This document shows, piece after piece, positions 7,736-17,070 of a stretch of 47,081 bases of DNA. Source of the stretch: Candidatus Poseidoniaceae archaeon. Its GTDB lineage: Archaea; Thermoplasmatota; Poseidoniia; Poseidoniales; Poseidoniaceae. Under the pieces are notes generated by a model, which saw nothing but the letters and a program-made list of their open reading frames with translations, was not told the origin of the DNA and ran no database searches. The translations under genes were made by a program, and so were the position numbers. The stretch is from contig CALJHE010000020.1 in the NCBI GenBank assembly GCA_938075675.1, positions 1 through 47,081 on the forward strand, written 5' to 3'. Position 1 is the stretch's first letter, and every line of letters begins with the position of its first letter.

Positions 7736-8734
7736 ATGCCTCGTCCTACATCGCCGTTAGAAGAAGCAGGTCTTCCTGATTTTAAGCGAATAATCGCTGA
7801 CTCCGACCTTGATGGGTTATGTGCAGCAGCAGTCCTCAAAGCGGCGAATCCAGATGCGGAAGTCCATTTCGCACATGCAGCGCTCGTACGCTCCGGTGCT
7901 TTGGATGAACGAATCGACCGTTCAACAGCAATGGTTGATCTGCCTTTTCATCCGGATTGTGGTTGGTATCTGGACCATCATCAAACCAATCGGCCCAATG
8001 AAGAGGAGGAGAAACTCTTCGTTTCGCAGGGTGGAACTTGTCACTGGGAATCGACTCCTTCAGCTGCACGGTTGGCTTTCGATGTACTGAGTCCCTATAT
8101 TGACTTGGCACATCTTGAAGAAATAATGCCCATAGTCGATGCGCTAGATTCAGGTCAAATTCGAAGAGAAGATTTTATTCAAGACGGACCGGTATTGCAA
8201 CTGGCACGTTCACTTTCTTTACGTGAGACGGAACACATGCATCATGTGCTCAATCTTTTTTCCCAAGGAGCATCGTTAGCAGAAGTACTGGCCGATGAAG
8301 ACATTATTCCGCACATCACGCGAGCGCGTGATGAACGCATTGCGGCACAAGCAGTTGTTGAGCAGCATACTGATATTATCGATCGACTTGCTATCTGCCG
8401 TATGGATGAGAAAGGAGTTCGCTCGAATGGATATCTAGTTACAGCGTGGGCTGGTGACAGGGCGGATGCGTGCTGTATTGTTCATGGCTATGCGGACGGC
8501 TCGATTGAAACGCCCGAACGCCCAGCACTCTCCGCCAGTTTTTATGCCAATTCATTTCTCGAAAATGGGCAGAATCGATTTGATTTATCCCGTTTAGCGA
8601 CAATGCTTGACCCAACCGGTGGCGGGCATGCCAATGCTTGTGGTTGCCGCATCCAGCCTCCTGGGGTCGAATCAAACCTCGAATTGTGGATTGAAGCCTG
8701 GAAGAACCGAAGTGTTGTTCTTGCCATTGAATGA
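7736..8734 (+). CDS. DHH/DHHA1-family phosphoesterase
   Basis: Cytoplasmic phosphoesterase of the RecJ/NrnA superfamily. In 332 residues it shows metal-binding motif I (ADSDLDGLC, about 21-29), the DHH signature itself (YLDHHQTN, about 78-85), and near the C terminus the DHHA1 glycine motif GGGHANACG (about 295-303). Such archaeal proteins include nano-RNases, 3'-5' exonucleases and cyclic-dinucleotide phosphodiesterases; the sequence alone does not decide. The ATG at 7736 was chosen because an earlier in-frame start adds residues without family character. It diverges from the Nudix gene with 88 bases between starts and ends one base before the convergent DUF4079-like gene. Confidence 0.88.
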   Translation: MPRPTSPLEEAGLPDFKRIIADSDLDGLCAAAVLKAANPDAEVHFAHAALVRSGALDERIDRSTAMVDLPFHPDCGWYLDHHQTNRPNEEEEKLFVSQGGTCHWESTPSAARLAFDVLSPYIDLAHLEEIMPIVDALDSGQIRREDFIQDGPVLQLARSLSLRETEHMHHVLNLFSQGASLAEVLADEDIIPHITRARDERIAAQAVVEQHTDIIDRLAICRMDEKGVRSNGYLVTAWAGDRADACCIVHGYADGSIETPERPALSASFYANSFLENGQNRFDLSRLATMLDPTGGGHANACGCRIQPPGVESNLELWIEAWKNRSVVLAIE

Positions 8735-8735
8735 T

Positions 8736-9203
8736 TTACAGTACAGCGAAGATATACAAAAAACCCAAGAAAGCATGCAAGAATACGAGGACAACCACGA
8801 GATCAGCCGCTCTTCCGTGACGCATTGCAATGTGCTTGAACTTCTTTCCTTCTTTTCGGGCATCTCGAGCCTGCCGTCCCATACGTGCTAGTACGAACAG
8901 CAGCACAAAACCGACTGGGCCCATGAACCCATGAAGACTTCCTGGAATGAGTGATCTGAACACGTCTTCGCCATCTCGCCAACCGGTAATGCCTCGACTG
9001 ATGAATGCGATGCAAATGACAACAAATGTTGCCCAAACAAGCCGGTTTCCATTCCTTTCATGGTTTGCAAGAGCGGCTTTTCTCTGTTCACCTTTGAGTT
9101 CATGGCTTTTTTTACGCCAAGAATATTGCCACCAAATCCACACCAGTAGCCCAGAGGCGAGAAGGGGGTGAAGGAGCAAAATTGCAACTCGAATCGGATC
9201 CAT
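8736..9203 (-). CDS. Four-helix membrane protein resembling DUF4079
   Basis: 155 residues with about four hydrophobic helices. Histidines occur where DUF4079/cytochrome b561-like proteins have them: an HP in helix 1 (LLLHPLLASG), H in a basic loop before helix 2 (ANHERNGNR), GSLHGFMGP at the start of helix 3, and MRHGR with FLHAFLGF in helix 4. A haem-binding role is possible but not shown. ATG start at 9203, diverging from the PIN-domain gene across a 143-base gap in which I see no clear promoter element. Confidence 0.6.
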   Translation of the reverse strand: MDPIRVAILLLHPLLASGLLVWIWWQYSWRKKSHELKGEQRKAALANHERNGNRLVWATFVVICIAFISRGITGWRDGEDVFRSLIPGSLHGFMGPVGFVLLFVLARMGRQARDARKEGKKFKHIAMRHGRAADLVVVLVFLHAFLGFLYIFAVL

Positions 9204-9346
9204 CTCGCTCCCAGTTTTGAGCCAAGCGTTCTTTGTTCATTGTTGTTCGCAGATATTTGCTCCTCGTTCCGCTGTTTGATTTCATGAAGGCCGTGCCGGT
9301 GGATTGAAGGAGGGTAGGTTGAGCCAAGAGGGTAAGGGGGGGCATT

Positions 9347-12300
9347 TTGCAAGAGACGTACATAGCGAACTGCCTCAAAGAGGCGTTCAAAACGAACATC
9401 ACGAAGAACCGCCGTCAAGCGATTGTAGTCAAGATTCCAGACTGGCAACTGCTTGAGAAACCCTGGCGTCCACTTCTCCTTCTTGCTTTGGCTGAAACAG
9501 AGTTACCTGCAGCCGATGAAGACTCTGAATCAACTCCTCGCCGCCGAACTTCGGGTGGGCGTGGGCGAAGCCGACGGGGTGGGAGAGGCGCTACAGGCCC
9601 CATGGACCTGCTCCCAACCGCCCAAGAAATGCTCCTACCGTCTGATTCTTCGCCAGCATACCGTTTGGCTGTACTGATGGTTCACAAACTTCTCAACAAA
9701 GATGAATGGGATGAGGATTGGGAAGTCACAGAAAAATCACTTCGTGACACATGCCTCGAAAAGGGCGTTCATCCAGTGTGGCATGATTTGGCTCAACGAA
9801 CCGCAGTTCTCGCTCAGTTTGCCGCTTTCCCGAAGGCGAAAGTCTCCAAAGCAAAGGCTGGCAAGAAAGTAAAACTTGAATCCGCTTTCATCAATCCTGC
9901 CAATTCTGAGGAATTGATTCTTGCCATTGAGGCAATATCTCCGTCAATCACCGATGCTGAATCGCAAGTTGCTCTACGAACCGTCGTTTCTCAACTCTCT
10001 GCAGGACGTTCAGTTCAACCAGCTAAAGTATTGCTGAGTATGAAAGGCCAAGCCTCTGCTCTTAGCGTGCTGCTCTCTCTCATTTCAGGACATGACCCCG
10101 TTGAGTCGTTGAAAACGCTCAGTTCCGTTGACGAGGAATTAGCCTCACAGCTTACTGACTATTACGCCCTTAGCCAAGGGAAGGTAACAGACTGGAAGAA
10201 ATCGAAAGCAGCCAAGGGTGGGCACTCTCTTGCAGATGCACGGCAACTTATGGCTTGGGAAAATGCACCAGATGAAGCCGCAAAATTATCTTCAAAACAA
10301 CTCACAGAAGGGTTGGAACTCCTTCGTGAGAAGACAACCAATGCTTCGCAAATTGAGAAGGTCATGTGGTGGAGGTTGAACGCACTGCATAAGGAAGGAA
10401 AGACTGAGGAAACCGTTCAGTTACTCACCAGTTTGAAACTCGACCAACACACGGAATTATCCCGTATCACCCCTCTTTTGGCAGACTTATCCAGTGAGAC
10501 ACTCGATCAGTGGTTGTTGGAGCAGATACCTGTGTTGGATGACGGAGCGCTGGTTGCCCTCATCCAAATGGATTCATTGTCACTCGAGATTCGTTCTGCG
10601 TCTGCTAAGAGTCTCAAAACAGAATCTGTTGAAGCGCGTGAAAAGGTGCTCCCCCTCCTCATCGACATCTATACCCGGAGCATGGAATTATCACTCCTTG
10701 CTCAAATTATTACCTCGGATGACCTCATCCCGATGTCTCACCCATACGAGACGCTCCTCGTTTCGCACCTTCTTGATGCTGGAAGCGACAGTGAACTTTG
10801 GGAGCAAGTTCGTGCAGCACGTCGAACCGCACTTTCACAAATCCACAGCATTGACGCACCAGACTCTTTCTCCTCTACTTCTGAAGCATTGTTGATGCTG
10901 TTTGAAGGTGAAAACATCGAAGATGAGCGTCTCACGACGGTTCTCGACCGCCAAGGCCTACGGGCGTTCGGACCTATTCGACAAGCGTTGCGAGATGGCG
11001 GCAGTGGAATCGCTTCCTCAACCCATCTTTCAAACCTCGAGCAAAGTGTTGTTGCAGCAGACTTGACAGCCATGGAACGAATTTTGTTCAATGCCGTCAT
11101 TTCCACACTCCGTCTCAATCACGTCGGCTTGATGCTTCAACACGGCAATTCTGATGCTGAAAACATAGAAACGCTCAACGTGCTTCTAAGCGACACATCC
11201 ATACCTACTGGAATGATTCACAGCGTGCGCCATTTGGTTTTGGAACACGACATTGGGCTTCCATCCCTTGTCCGGTGGTATCAGCATAATGACGCTCTTT
11301 CTCCATGGCACACGCTCGCCCGTGCAGCAGTTTACGCTTCGAACAATGAAGAATTGAATGCTGCTAGGGATTACAGAAAGGCCGGTGACCATGAAGACTT
11401 TGATTACGAACACTCGCTTACTCTCTATCGAAAGGCTCTGATTCACCTTGCATTTGCGGAACAATGGCGAGAGGCTGTTGAATTACTTGATGCTCAACCT
11501 GCATTGAAGAGCGCCATTACCCAACGATTCCAACTGTACTTGCGAGTCTCGTATACTGCCAAATCCAAAGATACCAATTCGGCAACGAAACTCCTCAAAG
11601 ATTTCGTCAAACGCTCCCGCATGGTTGCTGAAGAAAACGAAGAGGGTGAAATGGTCGAAGTGCTACGCGTGTATCACGCTGAAGACGATTTGGATATGCT
11701 GAAAACATACCCGCTGGAACACCCGCGCCCGCTTCCTACAGACCCGTTTTGTGGTCGTGTTACTGCCGCAACCAATTCGCTTCACAAGAATCGCCGCCGT
11801 CAAAAGAACACATTCGATATCCGGTTCAATCAATTGATGCAAGGAGGTTCGCCATCTGCTGAGGAAGTCTACACCTTGGCGAGCGAAGCAGCGAAGGTAC
11901 GCCCAGTTGATGGATTGATGTTCCTTGAGCGTGCTCAAAACAGCCCACTGTTCACAGATTCGGAGATCCGTAGACTCCAACAAGCAGAGAACTCGTTGTT
12001 TTCCCTGAACAAGGGACAGATTCCGAATGCATCTCGCCGTTACCTCCGTAATCTTTCTTTGGCTCCGTTGGTTCTTGTTGATACGAACATACTCGTTGAC
12101 GCATTGATTGACCGCATTTCCGAAAAATTACACTTGGTCAGTGAAGCCAGTCTTGATGTGCGCGGCCAGGGAAGTTTCCACAAGATTCTGTTGAGTAAAT
12201 CGAAGGATAAGAAACTGCATTTGTGGTTGCCTGCCGTGGTTAAGCAAGAGTTGCGCGGCATTGCATCTGGTATTCAGCACCTCAAAACTCGATTCGACGA

Positions 12301-12748
12301 TTCACTCGTTTCCCCAGAATTACTCGATAACATCTTCAGTGCCAAAACCATCGATTCTTTGGTTGAAGATGTCCTCAAGGATTACAATACTTGGCGACCT
12401 CTTAATCTTGATTTGGAGAAAGAAGCGGAGTCCCCTGAAAATGTAGAAGCAATCGAGCAATTCCTGCGCGATTCTACAGAGATTTACGAAGAGATTACGG
12501 CGATGAAGCGCACACGTGGCGAACCACTCCGTACTGTCCTTGATGGTCGTGATGTATATCCTGAAGCGCCAGACCGTGTAATCATGCAGATTGCTTCACA
12601 ACTAGCAACTCAATCACTGGATGATCTAGGAACCGTTTTGGTGGCAACACGAGATGGCGACTTTACCCTGGTCGCCCGAGCTTTCGAAGAGCAATTCGGT
12701 TTCGGAATTGCGAAGAACAGTCGTTCTCTAAACGCTTGGCTCAAGTGA
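9347..12748 (+). CDS. Giant helical-repeat protein with N-terminal RGG patch and C-terminal PIN nuclease domain
   Basis: 1,133 residues, not matched to a named family. Residues about 65-82 form an arginine-glycine patch (RRRTSGGRGRSRRGGRG) like RGG RNA-binding segments. Roughly 100-900 are almost wholly amphipathic helices suggestive of TPR/HEAT-like repeats. From about 905 to the end is a PIN domain: LVLVDTNILVDAL (first Asp), VVKQELRGI (Glu), APDRVIMQIA (Asp) and VATRDGDFTLVARA (Asp), so all four acidic positions are present. PIN domains are metal-dependent ribonucleases; a large RNA-processing or surveillance scaffold is inference. The TTG at 9347 follows an in-frame stop at 9320-9322, with a G-rich run just upstream. 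Confidence 0.85.
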   Translation: MQETYIANCLKEAFKTNITKNRRQAIVVKIPDWQLLEKPWRPLLLLALAETELPAADEDSESTPRRRTSGGRGRSRRGGRGATGPMDLLPTAQEMLLPSDSSPAYRLAVLMVHKLLNKDEWDEDWEVTEKSLRDTCLEKGVHPVWHDLAQRTAVLAQFAAFPKAKVSKAKAGKKVKLESAFINPANSEELILAIEAISPSITDAESQVALRTVVSQLSAGRSVQPAKVLLSMKGQASALSVLLSLISGHDPVESLKTLSSVDEELASQLTDYYALSQGKVTDWKKSKAAKGGHSLADARQLMAWENAPDEAAKLSSKQLTEGLELLREKTTNASQIEKVMWWRLNALHKEGKTEETVQLLTSLKLDQHTELSRITPLLADLSSETLDQWLLEQIPVLDDGALVALIQMDSLSLEIRSASAKSLKTESVEAREKVLPLLIDIYTRSMELSLLAQIITSDDLIPMSHPYETLLVSHLLDAGSDSELWEQVRAARRTALSQIHSIDAPDSFSSTSEALLMLFEGENIEDERLTTVLDRQGLRAFGPIRQALRDGGSGIASSTHLSNLEQSVVAADLTAMERILFNAVISTLRLNHVGLMLQHGNSDAENIETLNVLLSDTSIPTGMIHSVRHLVLEHDIGLPSLVRWYQHNDALSPWHTLARAAVYASNNEELNAARDYRKAGDHEDFDYEHSLTLYRKALIHLAFAEQWREAVELLDAQPALKSAITQRFQLYLRVSYTAKSKDTNSATKLLKDFVKRSRMVAEENEEGEMVEVLRVYHAEDDLDMLKTYPLEHPRPLPTDPFCGRVTAATNSLHKNRRRQKNTFDIRFNQLMQGGSPSAEEVYTLASEAAKVRPVDGLMFLERAQNSPLFTDSEIRRLQQAENSLFSLNKGQIPNASRRYLRNLSLAPLVLVDTNILVDALIDRISEKLHLVSEASLDVRGQGSFHKILLSKSKDKKLHLWLPAVVKQELRGIASGIQHLKTRFDDSLVSPELLDNIFSAKTIDSLVEDVLKDYNTWRPLNLDLEKEAESPENVEAIEQFLRDSTEIYEEITAMKRTRGEPLRTVLDGRDVYPEAPDRVIMQIASQLATQSLDDLGTVLVATRDGDFTLVARAFEEQFGFGIAKNSRSLNAWLK

Positions 12749-12751
12749 GCC

Positions 12752-13999
12752 TCACATGTGTGAAATCATTGCGTCGCCAAAGGCACTGCAAGAGAGAAGT
12801 GTTGCATCGTCCATTAAACGCTCAAAGTCATAGGTTACAGTTTTAGCAGAAATTGCTCCTTCCATTCCCTTGACAATGAGGTCAGCAGCCTCGCTCCAGC
12901 CCATATGTCGCAGCATCATTTCTGCGGAGAGGATAAGTGAACCTGGGTTCACTTTGTCTTGTCCAGTATACTTTGGCGCTGTACCGTGCGTTGCTTCAAA
13001 GATTGAAATCCCGGTATCGTAGTTGATGTTGGCGCCCGGGGCAATTCCAATTCCGCCAACTTGTGCAGCAAGTGCGTCTGAGATGTAATCGCCGTTCAAG
13101 TTCATGGTAGTCAGCACTGAATATTCGGCAGGACGGGTAATGATTTGTTGGAGCATAGCATCGGCGATAACGTCTTTGACAAGGATTGTTTTTCCATTGT
13201 TTGGATTCTCAAAAGTACACCATGGCCCACCGTCGATTTCAACAGCACCGAATTCTTCCTTAGCAAGAGAATATCCCCAGTCGCGGAATCCACCTTCTGT
13301 GAACTTCATGATGTTGCCCTTGTGCACGAGGGTGACGCTTTCTTTGTCGTTGTCAATGGCATATTGGAATGCTGCGCGTACAATTCGTGCCGTTCCTTCT
13401 TGTGAAATAGGTTTAATTCCAATCCCGGAAGTGTTTGGGAATCGTATTTTGTCAACGCCCATTTCGTTTTGTAGGAAATCAATGAGTTTCTTGACACCGT
13501 CACTGCCGGCCTCCCATTCGATGCCTGCGTACACGTCTTCGCTGTTTTCTCTGAAAATAATCATGTCAACATCCCCAGGTGATTTTACAGGTGATGGAGT
13601 GCCGTCGTACCATCGGACTGGCCGAACACATGCGTAAAGGTCGAGTTTTTGTCGAAGTGCAACATTGAGGGAGCGTATTCCTCCACCAACTGGAGTTGTT
13701 AGTGGGCCTTTGATGGACACAAGACCGTTACGCATTGCATCAAGTGTCGCTTGTGGCAACCATTCTCCAGTAGCGTTGAATGCCTTTTCGCCAGCGAGAA
13801 CTTCGGACCATACGATGCTCTTTTCACCGTTGTAAGACTTCGAAACAGCAGCGTCTACAACCTTCATCATGACGGGTGTGATGTCGATGCCAATCCCATC
13901 TCCTTCGATGTAGTGGATAATTGGGTCGTTTGGAATGCTGAGTTTACCATCCGTCATTGTTACCGGTGTTCCTGTCATGTCAATCGTTCTGTCCCACAT
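12752..13999 (-). CDS. icd: NADP-dependent isocitrate dehydrogenase
   Basis: Converts isocitrate to 2-oxoglutarate and CO2 in the TCA cycle with NADP. The 415-residue product is very close to E. coli Icd throughout, including [13 protein letters not shown] around the substrate-site serine (Ser113 in E. coli), [27 protein letters not shown] and APGANI. NADP-specifying positions are conserved: KY in [11 protein letters not shown] with V downstream, and Y/R in TYDFERLMD. The ATG at 13999 has a ggggat-like ribosome-binding site directly upstream. Its start codon lies 37 bases from that of divergent OsmC. It ends three bases past the convergent PIN gene. Confidence 0.97.
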   Translation of the reverse strand: MWDRTIDMTGTPVTMTDGKLSIPNDPIIHYIEGDGIGIDITPVMMKVVDAAVSKSYNGEKSIVWSEVLAGEKAFNATGEWLPQATLDAMRNGLVSIKGPLTTPVGGGIRSLNVALRQKLDLYACVRPVRWYDGTPSPVKSPGDVDMIIFRENSEDVYAGIEWEAGSDGVKKLIDFLQNEMGVDKIRFPNTSGIGIKPISQEGTARIVRAAFQYAIDNDKESVTLVHKGNIMKFTEGGFRDWGYSLAKEEFGAVEIDGGPWCTFENPNNGKTILVKDVIADAMLQQIITRPAEYSVLTTMNLNGDYISDALAAQVGGIGIAPGANINYDTGISIFEATHGTAPKYTGQDKVNPGSLILSAEMMLRHMGWSEAADLIVKGMEGAISAKTVTYDFERLMDDATLLSCSAFGDAMISHM

Positions 14000-14036
14000 G
14001 CATCCCCTTCAAGAATGAACCGCCCCACGGACCTCC

Positions 14037-14420
14037 ATGCAGGGACGAGTCGAGTGGACAGGAGAATACGGGCTGAAGTGTATCAATTCAAATCAGCAAA
14101 GCCTTGACATTGATTGGGAAAATGGGCCTTCGCCCATGCAAATTACGCTACAGATGGTTGCGGCTTGTTCTGTTGTCGATGTGATTGGCGGACTCAAGGA
14201 CAGATCGTTTAGCGAGGTATGGGTCGAGATAGACAGTACGAGAGCTGAATCCGCACCACGCGTTTTTACCTCGATTCAACTTGAATACCATGTGAAGGGA
14301 AACGTCCCTCTAAAATTGGTCGAACGACTCGTAGAGAAAAGTCACGAGAAGTACTGCAGTGTCTCCAACATGTTATCTGAAGTTGACATTTCATCATCCG
14401 TCGTTCTTCACGAAGATTAG
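14037..14420 (+). CDS. OsmC/Ohr-family protein
   Basis: OsmC-like proteins reduce organic hydroperoxides with a cysteine pair. The 127-residue product has the family layout: an N-terminal strand (VEWTGEYGLK), GPSPMQITLQMVAACSVVDVI with the first cysteine (Cys44), and EKYCSVSNML with the second (Cys107). Both reactive positions are present, so peroxidase activity is plausible; the closest subgroup is YhfA-like. It diverges from icd over a very short region, so the promoters must overlap. Its last four bases overlap the convergent orphan gene. Confidence 0.85.
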   Translation: MQGRVEWTGEYGLKCINSNQQSLDIDWENGPSPMQITLQMVAACSVVDVIGGLKDRSFSEVWVEIDSTRAESAPRVFTSIQLEYHVKGNVPLKLVERLVEKSHEKYCSVSNMLSEVDISSSVVLHED

Positions 14421-15073
14421 ACAGTTGCTTTGCCCGTAACGAGGTTGAGTTTCGATAATGAGTCCATTGCCTGCATCAAAAGTTCGCGCAGTGCATTGTA
14501 GAGCGGATACCATGATTGGGCAAGGTGTGAAGGTGGATTAACTGGAAGGGCACCGTCTCCAGTAGAGAGTACTGTTGCAAACGGCCTGACTTGTCCAGTC
14601 CCTACCATGTCAATGATGAGTGAGAGATGGTACGCTTCTTTTTCCTTAATCACCTTAGCAGTTTCAATCTCTGCTCGTGCTTCCGCAGGCAAGTTGGCTA
14701 ACCAATTATCTCCTCGCTCTGCTCGCGCATGTAGTTCTTTCTTGACCAGTACCTCGAGCAGTTCGGTAATCACTTCGTTAGAGAGCGTGTGTTGAGTAAC
14801 CGGAACGCTCTGCACTGGCTCGTGCACTGGGGCATCTTCTGACATGAGTTCGAACATTCCCGCAGGTTCATCTTCCAGCCCAAACATTGAGTCTGCAACA
14901 AGAGTTTCTTCTCCTTCGTCCATGAAGGCTGCTAACGGATCGTGATTGATGTTGGTTAAGGACGGCTGATTGACTGCATGAGAAATCGATTGCCCCGGAG
15001 GAGTCGCACCGAGTATAGCAAACATATCAATTTCTTCTTCTTGTTCAATTGGTGCTGTATCCCAAGGTCCCAT
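14417..15073 (-). CDS. Hypothetical acidic protein
   Basis: Not recognised. 218 residues: the first ~95 are acidic and low in order (DEGEETLVADSMFGLEDEP), then a helical globular part with VITELLEVLVKKELHARAERG, AEARAEIETAKVIKEKEAYH and a C-terminal YNALRELLMQAMDSLSKL helix. No membrane helix or signal peptide. Converges on OsmC and diverges from the secreted anchor protein; the 160 bases upstream are AT-rich and probably carry promoters both ways, though no single element stands out. Confidence 0.7.
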   Translation of the reverse strand: MGPWDTAPIEQEEEIDMFAILGATPPGQSISHAVNQPSLTNINHDPLAAFMDEGEETLVADSMFGLEDEPAGMFELMSEDAPVHEPVQSVPVTQHTLSNEVITELLEVLVKKELHARAERGDNWLANLPAEARAEIETAKVIKEKEAYHLSLIIDMVGTGQVRPFATVLSTGDGALPVNPPSHLAQSWYPLYNALRELLMQAMDSLSKLNLVTGKATV

Positions 15074-15233
15074 CCTTTCACTTCCAAATCTACATTCGCC
15101 TTCTACTACATGAAAGAATGTTTTTTTGAGGTGATGTCCGAGCGCACATTTTGGCGATAGATTATCAAGTAAGAAGGGTATGTTATTTGGAAAGAGTCAT
15201 ATGAGACGCACGAACAGTTTCAACTGAAGTCCA

Positions 15234-15851
15234 ATGAGGTTCAGTGGCCTGTCCGTTTTTCTCTGCTTGGTGATGGTAGTGACGCTCGGCTCTCCATCGA
15301 TACAGAGTGCGCCCACAGGAATTGGAAGTTTAGCCGATAACGGCTGCACATGCCATGGAGGATTTTCAAACACCACTCAGCCCACCATTCTTGGGCTTCC
15401 AGAAGAGTTTGAAAGCAATGCCACATACAGTTTGACATTGAGTGTAGGGGCATACTCTGGACAACATTCTGAATCGGCACAGGGTGGATTCCGCCTTCTC
15501 ATAAGCAACGGTTCTGTTGAAATCCAAAACCAATCTCGAGTCCAGTTCCTGGATGGTGGGTGGACGCATACAGAATCTGGAAACCAGTATCGCAGTTGGA
15601 ATATAACTTGGACTGCTCCAAGCGACAACACGACGACCGTTGACTTCGTTTTGCATGGAAACGCAGTCAACGGTAACGGAAATTCTGAAGGAGACATGTG
15701 GAATTCATTTGGCACAGTATTGCCTGGTTCTCAACATGAAGGTTTGGTAGAACAACTCGACCTCACAAGCGAATTGGATGATACCCAGTACGGCATCTTG
15801 TACGCAGGGCTTATCGCCTTACTTCTTTTCTTATATTTCGCAATAAAGTGA
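15234..15851 (+). CDS. Secreted, C-terminally anchored protein with CxCH motif (choice-of-anchor V-like)
   Basis: A signal peptide (about 1-26, hydrophobic FLCLVMVVTLG) is followed by GCTCHGG at 37-43, a beta-rich extracellular domain (about 50-170) and a final membrane helix (YAGLIALLLFLYFAI) at 187-204. The arrangement resembles 'choice-of-anchor V' or Reeler-like proteins, which start with a short cysteine-histidine motif. The motif here is C-x-C-H, not the C-x2-C-H of c-type cytochromes, so haem attachment is unproven. Exported to the cell surface by inference. Its stop abuts the stop of convergent ftsZ. Confidence 0.7.
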   Translation: MRFSGLSVFLCLVMVVTLGSPSIQSAPTGIGSLADNGCTCHGGFSNTTQPTILGLPEEFESNATYSLTLSVGAYSGQHSESAQGGFRLLISNGSVEIQNQSRVQFLDGGWTHTESGNQYRSWNITWTAPSDNTTTVDFVLHGNAVNGNGNSEGDMWNSFGTVLPGSQHEGLVEQLDLTSELDDTQYGILYAGLIALLLFLYFAIK

Positions 15852-16991
15852 TCAGTTGACAAATTCGATTTGCTGGTTACGCAGAGCACGCAATTGCCTG
15901 TTTTCGCTGGCACCGTGAATCTGTTCACTCTTTACTCCGGTCAATACGAGCATTACGCGCAATTCATCTTCAAGTTCCTCTTTGACTGCTGCACCCCAGA
16001 TAATTTGGGCGTGTGGAGATATTTTGTCCTTGATAATTTTCGCACATTGTTCAGCTTCACCCAATGTAAGACTCGCTCCACCGACAACGTTGATGAGGGC
16101 GCCTCTTGCATCCGAAGCATCGATATCAAGAAGCGGAGAATGAAGTGCTTCCATTGTTGCAGCCTCTGCCCGTCCCGGGCCCGATGCAGAACCGAGTCCA
16201 ATCATGGCCACGCCACTGCCGAAGTTGATGACAGAGCGAAGGTCTTCGAAATCCAGATTAACCATACCGTCAATTGTAAGTAATTCTGCAACTCCGGTAA
16301 TCGAGCGTACAAGGAGTTCATCTCCAACTCGGAATGCACTGGTAATTGGCAAGTCTTTGACGCCTTCAATTTCTAGAAGTCTCTCGTTTGGTATGACGAG
16401 TATTGTATCGCAATGCTCGCGGAGACGCTCAAGACCCCACTCGGCGTTCTGCTTTCGAAGAGCGCCCTCGGATTGGAACGGATAGGTTACCACTGCGATG
16501 GTCATGGCACCTTGTTGCTTTGCCAAACGAGCGATTTGTCCTGCTGCCCCTGTTCCTGAACCGCCACCCATTCCTGCTGTAATAATTGCCAGTTGCGTGT
16601 CGTTTGTGATCCGACGCAGTGCCAACTCCGATTCTAGAGCGGCAGCTTCACCCTTCGTTGGGTCTCCACCAGCGCCTCTTCCACGAGCGGTCCGCCCAAT
16701 CAGAATTTTTTCTTCGATTGGCGACATCAAGAGTGCCTGAGCATCGGTATTGATTGCGTATCCAGTGACGTAGGAGTTTTCGAACAAACCTTCCGCATGC
16801 AACCGTCCAATGGCGTTGCATCCAGCGCCACCTACCCCATACACTCGGATACGGGGTTGAAGGGATTCGAGCAGAGCCTTCAGTTCGACTTCACTGCCTT
16901 CACCCATCGGTGGGGCCACGGTGGCAGGCGTTGCCATTTCTGATTCAGTTAGCTCCAATACCCTGTCAATCAAGTGTCGCATGAGGGTCAT
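15852..16991 (-). CDS. ftsZ: Cell division GTPase FtsZ
   Basis: Tubulin-like GTPase forming the division ring. With the ATG at 16991 the protein has 379 residues. It shows an N-terminal GVGGAGCNAIGRL nucleotide loop, INTDAQAL, the tubulin signature GGGSGTGAA (about 140-148), and conserved T7-loop-type residues in NLDFEDLRSVI. Archaea often have FtsZ1 and FtsZ2; the paralogue cannot be assigned safely by eye. The GTP-binding domain is complete and the C-terminal tail short. An in-frame GTG further upstream (17033) is less likely. It lies 79 bases downstream of radA on the same strand. Confidence 0.95.
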   Translation of the reverse strand: MTLMRHLIDRVLELTESEMATPATVAPPMGEGSEVELKALLESLQPRIRVYGVGGAGCNAIGRLHAEGLFENSYVTGYAINTDAQALLMSPIEEKILIGRTARGRGAGGDPTKGEAAALESELALRRITNDTQLAIITAGMGGGSGTGAAGQIARLAKQQGAMTIAVVTYPFQSEGALRKQNAEWGLERLREHCDTILVIPNERLLEIEGVKDLPITSAFRVGDELLVRSITGVAELLTIDGMVNLDFEDLRSVINFGSGVAMIGLGSASGPGRAEAATMEALHSPLLDIDASDARGALINVVGGASLTLGEAEQCAKIIKDKISPHAQIIWGAAVKEELEDELRVMLVLTGVKSEQIHGASENRQLRALRNQQIEFVN

Positions 16992-17070
16992 GCTCACCCA
17001 AGCACCCTTGAATGTGCCGCAACTGAGAACCACTCAAACGGTGGTTTTTGGGGGTAATTCCGTTCACCAA

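Noticed and set aside
8888-9448. 186-codon reverse-strand frame spanning the DUF4079-like gene and its upstream region
   Set aside because: No coherent protein character; the alternative frame has membrane helices and family-like histidines.
15270-15851. C-type cytochrome call for the CxCH protein
   Set aside because: Motif spacing is C-x-C-H; standard haem attachment needs C-x2-C-H.
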